DNA of 64,000 nt from Gemmataceae bacterium (GTDB lineage: Bacteria; Planctomycetota; Planctomycetia; Gemmatales; Gemmataceae): contig LR594584.1 in NCBI GenBank assembly GCA_901538445.1, forward strand, positions 466,572 through 530,571. Direction: 5' to 3'. Below are positions 49,034 to 56,496 of this stretch, in pieces (position 1 is the first letter of the stretch; each line of letters begins with the position of its first letter). Both the position numbers and the translations under genes were made by a program. Under the pieces are notes generated by a model. It saw only the letters and a program-made list of their open reading frames with translations. It was not told the DNA's origin and did not search any database.

Positions 49034-49061
49034 AAGGCCCACCCGATCCCGGGTGGGCCTT
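49034..49061 (+). terminator. Terminator of the SRP RNA gene
   Basis: A 12-bp perfect stem with a 4-base loop (49034-49045 with 49050-49061), about 20 bases after the SRP RNA, followed by CTGCGCTT. Confidence 0.8.
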
Positions 49062-49111
49062 CTGCGCTTCCCAGTCCCGCCCATCTTTTTTTTGCCGGCG
49101 GGACGCCGTGC

Positions 49112-49177
49112 TGGTCGGAGCCCGAGGGCCGAGCGAGGGTTTACGCCGACCCTCGCTCGGCCCTCGGGCTCCGACCA
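49112..49177. repeat. 29-bp perfect hairpin
   Basis: Arms 49112-49140 and 49149-49177 pair perfectly with an 8-base loop. It sits between the SRP RNA terminator (plus strand) and the carbonic anhydrase remnant, 22 bases beyond the stop of the latter on the minus strand. Confidence 0.9.
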
Positions 49178-49199
49178 CACCAATCACCCGGATCCGGCA

Positions 49200-49911
49200 T
49201 CACGTCTCGACGGGGGTCACCTTCCCGGTCGCGAGGTCGTACACCCCGCCGGCCACGACCAACTTACCCTGCCGGACGAGGCGGGCGATGACCGGCGACG
49301 CCTCCCGGAGCACGTCCATTTGGTTGCGGACGTTCTCCTTGACCGCCGCCGCGACGTCCCCCTTCGCCGCCCGCACGGCCGGGCGGATGTGGTAGAACAG
49401 CGAACTGATCTGCCCCGGCACGTCGTCCGCCTTGACCGCCGCCGTGACGGCCCCGCAGTTGGTGTGGCCGAGCACGAACAGCACCTTCGCCCCCAGCACC
49501 AGCGCCCCGAACTCCAGGCTGCCGTTGATCTCCGGGGTGGTGACGTTACCGGCGATCCGGGTGACGAACAGGTCGCCGAACCCCTGGTCGAACACGATCT
49601 CGATCGGCACCCGGCTGTCGGCGCACCCGAGGAACGCGGCGTACGGCTTCTACGCCGGGGCGACCTCCTTCAGCCGGACCAGGTCGCGGTGCGGAGCCCG
49701 TGGCTTGCCGGCGCAGAACCGCTCGTTGCCAGCGTACAGCAGGTCGACCGCCTGCGCCGGGGAGAGGTCGGCCGGCACGGGCCGGTCATGCGCCGCGGCC
49801 GGTGCCAGGCCCGGTGCCGTCGCCCCCCAGTAGACTGCCGCCCGCGGCCGCGAGCAGCCCGCGGCGAGACACGCCGCATGCCGCCGAGTGAACGTGGTTC
49901 AGGTCGCACAT
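49200..49911 (-). pseudogene. Beta carbonic anhydrase, Tat-exported, inactivated by frameshift and amber codon
   Basis: From ATG 49911 the frame reads a twin-arginine signal (CGVSRRGLLAAAGGSLLG) and then runs off frame in a run of six C (49823-49828). Removing one base joins it to PAAAHDRPVPADLSPAQAVD, LYAGNERFCAGKPRAPHRDL and LVRLKEVAPA. A TAG at 49650-49652 then interrupts where relatives have a residue before KPYAAFLGCADSRVP. The remaining frame carries VFDQGFGDLFVTRIAGN and VLGHTNCGAV. The zinc ligands (Cys in CADSR, His and Cys in HTNC) are all encoded, but the CADSR Cys lies upstream of the first usable ATG after the amber codon. The enzyme would hydrate CO2 next to the bicarbonate transporter. 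Either lesion could be a sequencing error; two together argue for real decay. Confidence 0.8.
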
Positions 49912-49963
49912 GGGAAGTCTCCGTGTGAGTCGTAACGGATCGAACCGTGGACGCCCGCCCCCG

Positions 49964-50938
49964 TCAGCCCGCCGCCCGCCGGGCGATCTCGAAGTAGATC
50001 GGGATGCCGGCCAGGATGTTGAACGGGAAGGTAATTCCGAGCGAGCAAGTCAGGGAGAACGTCGGGTTGGCCTCGGGGAGCGTAAGGCGGACAGCGGGGG
50101 GTGCGGCGATGTAGGACGCGCTGGCCGCCATCGCGCCGAGGACCGCGGCCCCGCCCACCGAGAGCCCGGACAGGTGCCCCAGCCACACCCCGAGCGCGCC
50201 GTGCGCGACGGGTACGAGGACCGCGAACAGGAGCAACCGCGGGCCGACCTGCTTGAGGTCCGCCAGCCGCTCGCCGGCGAGCGCCCCCATGTGCAAGAGG
50301 AACAGGCAGAGGCTCCCGCGGAAGACCGGCCCCTTCGTGTCGTAGAAGAGGGACACGTCGGCCCAATTCTTCTCCCCCATCACCATGCCGACGACCATCC
50401 CGCCCAGGAGGAGCAGGAGCCCGCGGGAGGTGAACACCTCGTGGAGCGCGGCGGACAGCTTCCGGCCGCCGCCGGCCGTCACCAACCCGATCGCCAGCGC
50501 GATGTTGATCCCCGGGCTCTCCAGGACCGTCACGAGGGTGGGCATGAACCCCTCCGCCGGCGCCCCCTGGGCGGCGACGAACGACTGCGCGGCGATGAAC
50601 GTGACCGCCGAAACCGAGCCGTAGTGCGCCGCGACCCCGGCCGCGTCCGCCGGCCCGAGTCGGCACAACCCGCGCAGGATGAAGAAGGCGGTCACCGGCG
50701 TCAGGCAGCCGAGCAACACGGTGGCGGCGGCCGGCCCGGCGACCTCCCCGCTCGGCGCGTGGGCGAGTTCGACGCCGCCCTTCAACCCGATGGCGAACAG
50801 CAGGTACGCGGCGATCAGGCCGAACGCATCTTTGGGGAGCGACAGGTCGCCCTTGACGAGTCGGGCGGACAGTCCAAGCACGAATGCCAGAACGGCAGGG
50901 GAGAGGAGGTTACCGACGAGCGCGTTGGTTGGGGTCAT
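49964..50938 (-). CDS. SbtA-type sodium-dependent bicarbonate transporter
   Basis: 324 residues, about ten membrane helices in two inverted halves, matching the SbtA/DUF897 family. These import bicarbonate with sodium across the cytoplasmic membrane. Family-like stretches include SPAVLAFVLGLSARLVKGDL, AYLLFAIGLKGGVELA, VTAFFILRGLCRL, AAHYGSVSAVTFIAA, GMVMGEKNW and GALGVWLGHLSGLSVGGAAV. ATG 50938 has GGAG six bases upstream. No SbtB-like PII regulator is adjacent. It lies downstream of DUF2294 (with a terminator-like hairpin between them) and upstream of the carbonic anhydrase remnant. The three form an inorganic-carbon module. Confidence 0.9.
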   Translation of the reverse strand: MTPTNALVGNLLSPAVLAFVLGLSARLVKGDLSLPKDAFGLIAAYLLFAIGLKGGVELAHAPSGEVAGPAAATVLLGCLTPVTAFFILRGLCRLGPADAAGVAAHYGSVSAVTFIAAQSFVAAQGAPAEGFMPTLVTVLESPGINIALAIGLVTAGGGRKLSAALHEVFTSRGLLLLLGGMVVGMVMGEKNWADVSLFYDTKGPVFRGSLCLFLLHMGALAGERLADLKQVGPRLLLFAVLVPVAHGALGVWLGHLSGLSVGGAAVLGAMAASASYIAAPPAVRLTLPEANPTFSLTCSLGITFPFNILAGIPIYFEIARRAAG

Positions 50939-51078
50939 TAAATCTCCGCATCGAGGGGAAAGAGCCATTTGGGGCAAGCGGGACGGCAACGCACCGGCCG
51001 GCGACTGTGATGGGTCTGCTGCGGGCGAGCAGGCGGTGTCGGTGTCCCGGTCGCCACGTCGGCCTCCGTCGGGAAACG

Positions 51079-51123
51079 AAAAAAGGCCGGAGAACAACCC
51101 ACCAAGGTGGGGTTCTCCGGCCT
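51079..51123 (-). terminator. Intrinsic terminator between DUF2294 and sbtA, possible attenuator
   Basis: On the minus strand a strong stem (51112-51123 with 51084-51095, extended by six pairs after a 2-base bulge) is followed by six U (from 51079-51084). It lies 134 bases after the DUF2294 stop and 141 bases before the sbtA start, so read-through here would decide sbtA expression. Confidence 0.8.
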
Positions 51124-51256
51124 ATGTCCAGCCCGACGGGTCACGCCGGGTCGGCTGTCAGCGTCAGTTGTCTCAACCGTGCCGTGCGGCCGGCGGTCGC
51201 GCCGCCCTCCGCTGCCAGGTTGAGTTGAGGTTACTTACACGTCGTTCGCCTCTCGG
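51124..51256 (-). other. Leader-like segment upstream of the sbtA terminator
   Basis: The 318-base gap 50939-51256 holds no gene. Upstream of the terminator, on the minus strand, 51129-51155 can form a hairpin (AGCCGAC with GTCGGGCT). 51160-51240 contains further complementary GC-rich runs. A regulated leader RNA for sbtA is possible, but no known riboswitch is recognised. Confidence 0.35.
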
Positions 51257-51637
51257 TCAAGCGCCGGCGCGAGATTTTGCGACCGGGTCTTCCGAAAGGG
51301 TGAACACAATGACGCTTTCTCCGGTTCGGGTGCTGATGTCGGTGTGCAGGCTCACGACGCGCACGCCGAGGATGGCCTGGACCGCGACTTCGAGGATCTC
51401 CCGGCCGTGCTCGATGAGTTCGACCCGGAGTTGCTTGATGAGGTCGCGGCCCCGGTGGGGATCCTCGAGCTGAGCGAGCCGCTGTTCGGCGGGCGTCAGA
51501 ACGCCCTTGAGGCGGACGAGGGCCATGTCCTCGACCAAAAAGGTCCGCACCTCTTGCGGGCCGCGGCCCATGTACTCCCGCTTGAACCGGATGACCGCGG
51601 TGCTGACCTCGGTTTCGAGTTCGCCTTTGCTCTTCAT
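51257..51637 (-). CDS. DUF2294 protein, 126 residues
   Basis: Matches DUF2294: a start KSKGELETEVSTAVIRFKRE, then YMGRGPQEVRTFLVEDMALV and RLKGVLTPAEQRLAQ. It ends in a strand-helix pattern (LGVRVVSLHTDISTRTGESV, IVFTLSED). The family has no defined biochemical role, although it is sometimes encoded with bicarbonate transporters and carbonic anhydrases, as here. ATG 51637 is chosen by alignment to the family start. It is divergent from the yeaH gene, with 235 bases of shared promoter region. Confidence 0.85.
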   Translation of the reverse strand: MKSKGELETEVSTAVIRFKREYMGRGPQEVRTFLVEDMALVRLKGVLTPAEQRLAQLEDPHRGRDLIKQLRVELIEHGREILEVAVQAILGVRVVSLHTDISTRTGESVIVFTLSEDPVAKSRAGA

Positions 51638-51872
51638 GTGGGCTTCCGAAGTGCGCGGGGGTGCCGCGGCCCGGGCGGGCACCGCGGACCGCCTCCGTCC
51701 ATGGTACTTCGGCCGCGCATGACGGCCCCGGGTTTCGACCGCGCTGACGGCGCGGGGTGAGGAAATCCCGCCCCCGGCCGACTCCGGACACCCGTTTCAC
51801 TTCTCCGCGCGCCCGCCCATCTGGTACGATTGAGTATCGGACTCGTCACCCTCATTCACGAGGCACACCGCC

Positions 51873-52976
51873 GTGGGCCAGAAGATCGAACAAGACCTCC
51901 AGCGGTTCCGCAAGATCGTCCGCGGGAAGGTGAAGAGCAACCTGTCGAAGTACATCGGCCGCGGGGAGATGATCGGCAAGAAGGGCAAGGACTTCGTGTC
52001 CATCCCCGTGCCGTCGATCAACCTCCCGCAGTTCCGGTACGGGAAGAAGAACTCCGGCGGGGTCGGCGTCGGGCCGGGGCAGCCCGGCCAGCCGCTCACG
52101 CCGCAACAGGGCGAGGACGGCGAGCCGCAGGCCGGCGACCAGCCCGGCGGCCACATCCTCGAGGTTGACCTCACGATGGAGGAACTGGCCGAGATCCTCG
52201 GCGAGGAACTCGCGCTGCCGCGGATCGAGCCCCGGGGCCACAAGAACGTCGTCACCGAGAAGGACAAGTACACCAGCATCCGCAGCGTCGGCCCCGAGAG
52301 CCTGCGGCACTTCAAGCGGACGTACAAGCGGGCCATCAAGCGGCAGATCGCGGCCGGCACCTACGACCCGATCGTGCCCAAGGTGATCCCGCAGCGCGAG
52401 GACAAGCAGTACCGGAGCTGGAAGGAGGTGCCCAAGCCCGACGCCGTCGCGTGCGTCATCTACATGATGGACGTCTCCGGCAGCATGACCGACGAGCAGA
52501 AGGAGATCGTCCGCATCGAGGCGTTCTGGATCGACACGTGGATCAAGAAGCACTACAAGGGCGTGGACACGGTCTACATCATCCACGACGCCGTGGCGCA
52601 AGAGGTGGACGAGCACCGGTTCTACCACACCCGCGAGAGCGGCGGCACCAAGATCAGCTCGGCCTACGAGCTGTGCAACAAGATCATCGACACCCGGTAC
52701 CCGCCGTCGCAGTGGAACGTGTACGCGTTCCACTTCTCCGACGGCGACAACTGGGGCGACGACGTGCCCAAGTGCGTCGACCTGCTCACCACCCAGATGC
52801 TCCCGAAGCTGAACCTGTTCGGGTACGGCCAGGTCGAGTCGCCGTACGGCAGCGGGGAGTTCTTCGAGCACGTCAACGAGTTGGTGGACGACCACGAGAA
52901 CGTCGTCGCCAGCCGCGTCCCGGACCGCGACGCGATCCTCGGCAGCATCAAGGAATTCCTGAAGACCGGGAGGTGA
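51873..52976 (+). CDS. YeaH/YhbH-type DUF444 protein
   Basis: 367 residues, GTG start. YeaH works with PrkA and SpoVR in the conserved stress trio. Family marks are the N-terminal IEQDLQRFRKIVRGKVKSNL, VPVPSINLPQFRYGKKN, a Gly/Pro/Gln-rich linker (65-92), DLTMEELAEILGEELALPRI and a von Willebrand A-like domain. That domain has the metal-ion-dependent adhesion motif DVSGS (200-204) and the partner Thr in GGTKISSAYELC. A -10-like TACGAT (51824-51829) stands 17 bases after TTCTCC (51801-51806). The two genes that follow are 3 and 2 bases away, so they belong to the same operon. Confidence 0.93.
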   Translation: MGQKIEQDLQRFRKIVRGKVKSNLSKYIGRGEMIGKKGKDFVSIPVPSINLPQFRYGKKNSGGVGVGPGQPGQPLTPQQGEDGEPQAGDQPGGHILEVDLTMEELAEILGEELALPRIEPRGHKNVVTEKDKYTSIRSVGPESLRHFKRTYKRAIKRQIAAGTYDPIVPKVIPQREDKQYRSWKEVPKPDAVACVIYMMDVSGSMTDEQKEIVRIEAFWIDTWIKKHYKGVDTVYIIHDAVAQEVDEHRFYHTRESGGTKISSAYELCNKIIDTRYPPSQWNVYAFHFSDGDNWGDDVPKCVDLLTTQMLPKLNLFGYGQVESPYGSGEFFEHVNELVDDHENVVASRVPDRDAILGSIKEFLKTGR

Positions 52977-52979
52977 GCC

Positions 52980-53333
52980 GTGTTCAAGAGCGTCGAGTAC
53001 GCCGGGTTCGAGAGCCACCCCGAGTTGCGGGCCACCGCCGAGCGGCTCACGCCCGTGCTCGGGAACGAGATCCGCACCTGGCGGGATCAGGTGTCCGTCG
53101 AGTGGCGACCGGGGCCGGACGCGATGCCCGGGAGCTTGGAACTTACCCTCACGCTGACACTTGAGAACGGCGTAGCAGGGGAGGCCAGCGGAACGTTCAC
53201 GAGTGACGACCTCGGGGAGGCGTGGCTCGAACGGAGCCGGTGCCGGTGGGTCTGGGACGGACTCTTGGAAGTGCTTCTCGACAAGCAGCACCAGCGCACC
53301 GAAGAGTACCTTTCCGCACCCGCGGAGGTGTGA
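52980..53333 (+). CDS. Hypothetical protein, 117 residues, coupled to yeaH
   Basis: No family recognised. GTG start 3 bases after the yeaH stop, so very likely translated from the same message. The sequence has a helical start (ESHPELRATAERLTPVLGNE) and two amphipathic strands (LELTLTLTLENGVAGEASGT), then a helix-rich end (RCRWVWDGLLEVLLDKQHQR). It looks like a small alpha-beta cytoplasmic protein. Its position makes it a candidate accessory of YeaH/SpoVR, so far undescribed here. Confidence 0.7.
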   Translation: MFKSVEYAGFESHPELRATAERLTPVLGNEIRTWRDQVSVEWRPGPDAMPGSLELTLTLTLENGVAGEASGTFTSDDLGEAWLERSRCRWVWDGLLEVLLDKQHQRTEEYLSAPAEV

Positions 53334-53335
53334 CC

Positions 53336-53683
53336 GTGGCCAAGTCGCCCACCGAGCAGATCCGCGACCTCTCCACCGAACTTGTCATCCTCCGCGAGCG
53401 GGACGCCGCACACCGACGGGAGATCGAAGAACTCAAGACGCACTACCGCCACGAGACGCTGAGGCGCGAGGCAGCCGACGAGAAACATCAAGGGGACGTG
53501 GCCGAACTCAAGAGCGAGACCGCGCACCTCCGGCAGGAGAACGCGGTTCTCAAGCAGCAACTCCAAGACCACATCAAGCAGGTCGAGGTCTGGGACGGCC
53601 GCCGGTGGGGGCTCTTCGTGCTGCTCGTCGGGGCGGTTCTCTCCCTCTCGTCAGGGCTCGTCATCTCACTCTCGCGGAAGTAG
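53336..53683 (+). CDS. Coiled-coil protein with C-terminal membrane anchor, 115 residues
   Basis: GTG 53336 with GGAGGTG five bases upstream, 2 bases after the preceding stop. Residues 5-85 form a charged coiled coil (LVILRERDAAHRREIEELK, VAELKSETAHLRQENAVLKQ), followed by a single membrane helix (WGLFVLLVGAVLSLSSGLVI) and a short basic tail. It could tether the YeaH complex to the membrane, or pair with the receptor kinases that follow after 147 bases (inference). Confidence 0.75.
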   Translation: MAKSPTEQIRDLSTELVILRERDAAHRREIEELKTHYRHETLRREAADEKHQGDVAELKSETAHLRQENAVLKQQLQDHIKQVEVWDGRRWGLFVLLVGAVLSLSSGLVISLSRK

Positions 53684-53830
53684 CCCGCGCGCCCCGGCCC
53701 GACCCGGGCACCCGTCCCAACCGGCCCCGCTGGCACCGGAATCGGCCCCCGAGTTGCGGCGGCGGTGCGCCCGCCGTGATACCATAACCGGACGGGGTGG
53801 GCGGGCACCCCGCGGAATCCGGAGCGCGCC

Positions 53831-56458
53831 ATGGCGGCAGACACGCCCGACAACACGACGCAGATCCACACCCCGGACCCGTCGGCCACCGTCCGGGTCT
53901 CCCCGGACAGCTCCGACGGGTTCGCGGAGGGTCCGCCGCCGCCACCGGACCTGTCGTTCCTCGGGCCGCCCCTGGAGGCCGGCGACCTCGGGCAGCTCGG
54001 CACGTACCGGGTCCGCCGGGTGCTCGGCGTCGGCGGCATGGGGATCGTGTTCGAGGCCATCGACTCGCAGCTCCGCCGGCTCGTCGCCCTCAAGGTCATG
54101 CGGCCGGAGATCGCCGCGTCCCTCGCGGCCCGCACCCGGTTCCTCAAGGAGGCCCGCTCGGCCGCGGCGCTGAACTCGGACCACATCGTCACCGTGTTCC
54201 AGGTCGGGCAGGACAACGACGTCCCGTTCATGGCGATGCAACTGCTCCGCGGCGAGGCCCTCGACGCGCGGCTGGCCCGGGAGCCCCGGCTCGCGGTGGT
54301 GGACGCGGTGACCATCGCCTCGCAGGCCGCCGCCGGGCTGGCCGCCGCGCACGACGCCGGGCTCGTCCACCGCGACATCAAGCCCGCGAACCTGTGGCTC
54401 GAACTGAAGGACGAGGGCGCGAAGAAGTCGGCCGACTCGGGCCGGCTCGTCGTCGGCGGGGCGGCGCAGCACGACAACTCGTTCCGGGTCAAGATCCTCG
54501 ACCTCGGGCTGGTCCGGGGCGGGGGCGGCCCGCGGCTCACCACCGCGGGCGTCGTCGTCGGCACCCCGCACTTCATGGCCCCCGAGCAGGCCGGCGGGAC
54601 CGAGGTGGACCACCGGGCCGACCTGTTCAGCCTCGGGTGCGTGATCCACACGATGCTCACCGGCGAACTCGCGTTCCCGGGCGAGTCCACGATGGCCGTG
54701 CTCATGGCCCTGGCCAACCACACGCCCCCCCCGCTGCACGAGCTGAACCCGGCGGTGCCGCTGGAGCTGTCGCAACTGGTCGCCAAGATGATGTCGAAGT
54801 CGCCCGCCGGGCGGCCCCCGTCGGCCCTCCAGGTGATCGAGCAACTCGCCGGCATCCTCGACGCGGAACTGGAGCGGCCGGTCGCGCCCCCGCCCGCCCG
54901 GAAGCCGGGGTCGGGCAAGATCGGGTGGGCCGAGGCCGCCCGCCGGCCGATGGTCCCGGAGCTGAAGAGCCGCCAGAACCTCCCGGCCGGCGCGAAGCCG
55001 GCCGACTCGGTCGCCATCGACTTCGCGACCCCGAACCCGTCGCCCGGTGCGGTCACCGCCCCGAACACGTCGGTCGGGCCGGCCCTCCGCCGCGCGACGC
55101 CGCCGCCAGCGACGCCCGCCGAGCCGGTCCCGGCCGCGGCCCCGCCCCCGCACGCCGGCTCCCAGGGGGTGAGCGTCGGCGTCGGGCTGGTGGCCATCGC
55201 CATCGCCCTCGTCGCCCTCGGCCTGATGCTCGGCGTCGGCGGGCGGTTCGGGGCCGCCCCGGCCCCGGTCGCCGACGCCGGGGAGCCGGTCCGCATCGGC
55301 GTCATCCACTCGAAGACCGGGTCGATGGCCCTGAGCGAGTCGCCGGTCCTCGACGCGACGCTCCTCGCGGTGGACGAGATCAACCACGCCGGGGGCGTCC
55401 TCGGGCGGCCGGTCCAGCCGATCGTGATCGACGGCAAGTCGGACTCCGAGACGTTCGCGCTGGCGGCCGAGAAGCTCCTCGGCGAGGAGAAGGTCGCCGC
55501 GCTGTTCGGGTGCTGGACCAGCGCGTCCCGCAAGGCCGTCCGCCCCGCGGTCGAGCGGCACGGCAGCGCGCTGTTCTACCCGGTCCAGTACGAGGGGCTG
55601 GAGCAGTCCCCGCGGATCGTGTACCTGGGCGCGACCCCGAACCAGCAGATCCTCCCCGGGATCGACTACCTGACCGGCAAGCTCGGCAAGCGGCGGCTGT
55701 TCGTCGTCGGCTCCGACTACGTGTTCCCGCGGACCGCGGCCGAGGTCATCGGGGACCACGTCAAGAAGAAGCCGGGGGTCGAGGTCGTCGGGGCGGAGTT
55801 CGTGCCGCTCGGCTCGCGGGAGGTGGTCGGGATCGTCGAGCAGGTCCGCAAGTCGAGCGCCGACGGGGTCGTGAACCTGTTGAACGGGACCACGAACTTC
55901 TCGTTCTTCAAGGAGCTGAAGGCCGCCGGGGTCACCGCCCGGGACGTGGCGATCCTGTCGTCGAGCATCGCGGAGAACGAGCTCCGGAGCCTCGACCCGG
56001 ACGCGGTCGCCGGCAGCCACCTCGTCGCCTCGTACTTCCAGTCGGTGGACAGCGAGGCGTCGCGGGCGTTCGTCCAGAAGGTGCGGGCCAAGTTCGGTGC
56101 CGACCGGGTCACGTCGGACGCGATGGCCGCGGCCTACGCCGGGGTCCACCTGTGGGCCCGGTCCGCCAACGAGGCCGGCCGGACGGACCCGGACGCGGTC
56201 CTTACCAAGCTCCGCGGCGCGACGTTCCCGTCCCCCGGGGGGCAACTCAAGGTGGACCCGGTGACCCAGCACACGTGGCAGGAGTGGCGGATCGGCCGGG
56301 TGCGGGCCGACGGCCAGGTGGACACGATCGCGACCGCGGCCGAGAACGTCGCCCCGGCCCCGTTCCCCGCGACCCGCCCCCGGGCCGAGTGGGAGCGGCT
56401 CCTGGAGGGGCTGTACATCGAGTGGGGGAGCCGGTGGCAAGCGCCGGCCGCCCCGTGA
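53831..56458 (+). CDS. Transmembrane Ser/Thr kinase with UrtA-like urea/amide-binding ectodomain (copy 1)
   Basis: 875 residues. Kinase domain at about 59-345: glycine loop LGVGGMGIVFEA, Lys88 in LVALKVM, HRDIKPAN (Asp182, Asn187), DLG in place of DFG (Asp224), APEQ activation end. Between HRDIKPAN and DLG lies an insert of about 30 residues. A Pro-rich linker leads to a membrane helix at about 447-470. The outer domain (486-850) matches urea/short-amide ABC binding proteins: IGVIHSKTGSMALSESPVLD, INHAGGVLG, ALFGCWTSASRKAV, LFYPVQYEGLEQSPR, GSDYVFPRTAAEVIGDHVKK, and so on to the C-terminus. One chain thus joins a soluble-receptor fold outside to a kinase inside. It is tandem with a second copy, with SpoVR beyond. 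Targets are unknown. Confidence 0.88.
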   Translation: MAADTPDNTTQIHTPDPSATVRVSPDSSDGFAEGPPPPPDLSFLGPPLEAGDLGQLGTYRVRRVLGVGGMGIVFEAIDSQLRRLVALKVMRPEIAASLAARTRFLKEARSAAALNSDHIVTVFQVGQDNDVPFMAMQLLRGEALDARLAREPRLAVVDAVTIASQAAAGLAAAHDAGLVHRDIKPANLWLELKDEGAKKSADSGRLVVGGAAQHDNSFRVKILDLGLVRGGGGPRLTTAGVVVGTPHFMAPEQAGGTEVDHRADLFSLGCVIHTMLTGELAFPGESTMAVLMALANHTPPPLHELNPAVPLELSQLVAKMMSKSPAGRPPSALQVIEQLAGILDAELERPVAPPPARKPGSGKIGWAEAARRPMVPELKSRQNLPAGAKPADSVAIDFATPNPSPGAVTAPNTSVGPALRRATPPPATPAEPVPAAAPPPHAGSQGVSVGVGLVAIAIALVALGLMLGVGGRFGAAPAPVADAGEPVRIGVIHSKTGSMALSESPVLDATLLAVDEINHAGGVLGRPVQPIVIDGKSDSETFALAAEKLLGEEKVAALFGCWTSASRKAVRPAVERHGSALFYPVQYEGLEQSPRIVYLGATPNQQILPGIDYLTGKLGKRRLFVVGSDYVFPRTAAEVIGDHVKKKPGVEVVGAEFVPLGSREVVGIVEQVRKSSADGVVNLLNGTTNFSFFKELKAAGVTARDVAILSSSIAENELRSLDPDAVAGSHLVASYFQSVDSEASRAFVQKVRAKFGADRVTSDAMAAAYAGVHLWARSANEAGRTDPDAVLTKLRGATFPSPGGQLKVDPVTQHTWQEWRIGRVRADGQVDTIATAAENVAPAPFPATRPRAEWERLLEGLYIEWGSRWQAPAAP

Positions 56459-56496
56459 CCGCCCCCCGGCCGCGGGCCGCCCCCGCCAGGTGAGAC

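Noticed and set aside
49200-49610. The 136-residue open frame as a functional carbonic anhydrase
   Set aside because: It starts at MPIEIV after the CADSR motif and so lacks one zinc ligand and the N-terminal helices.
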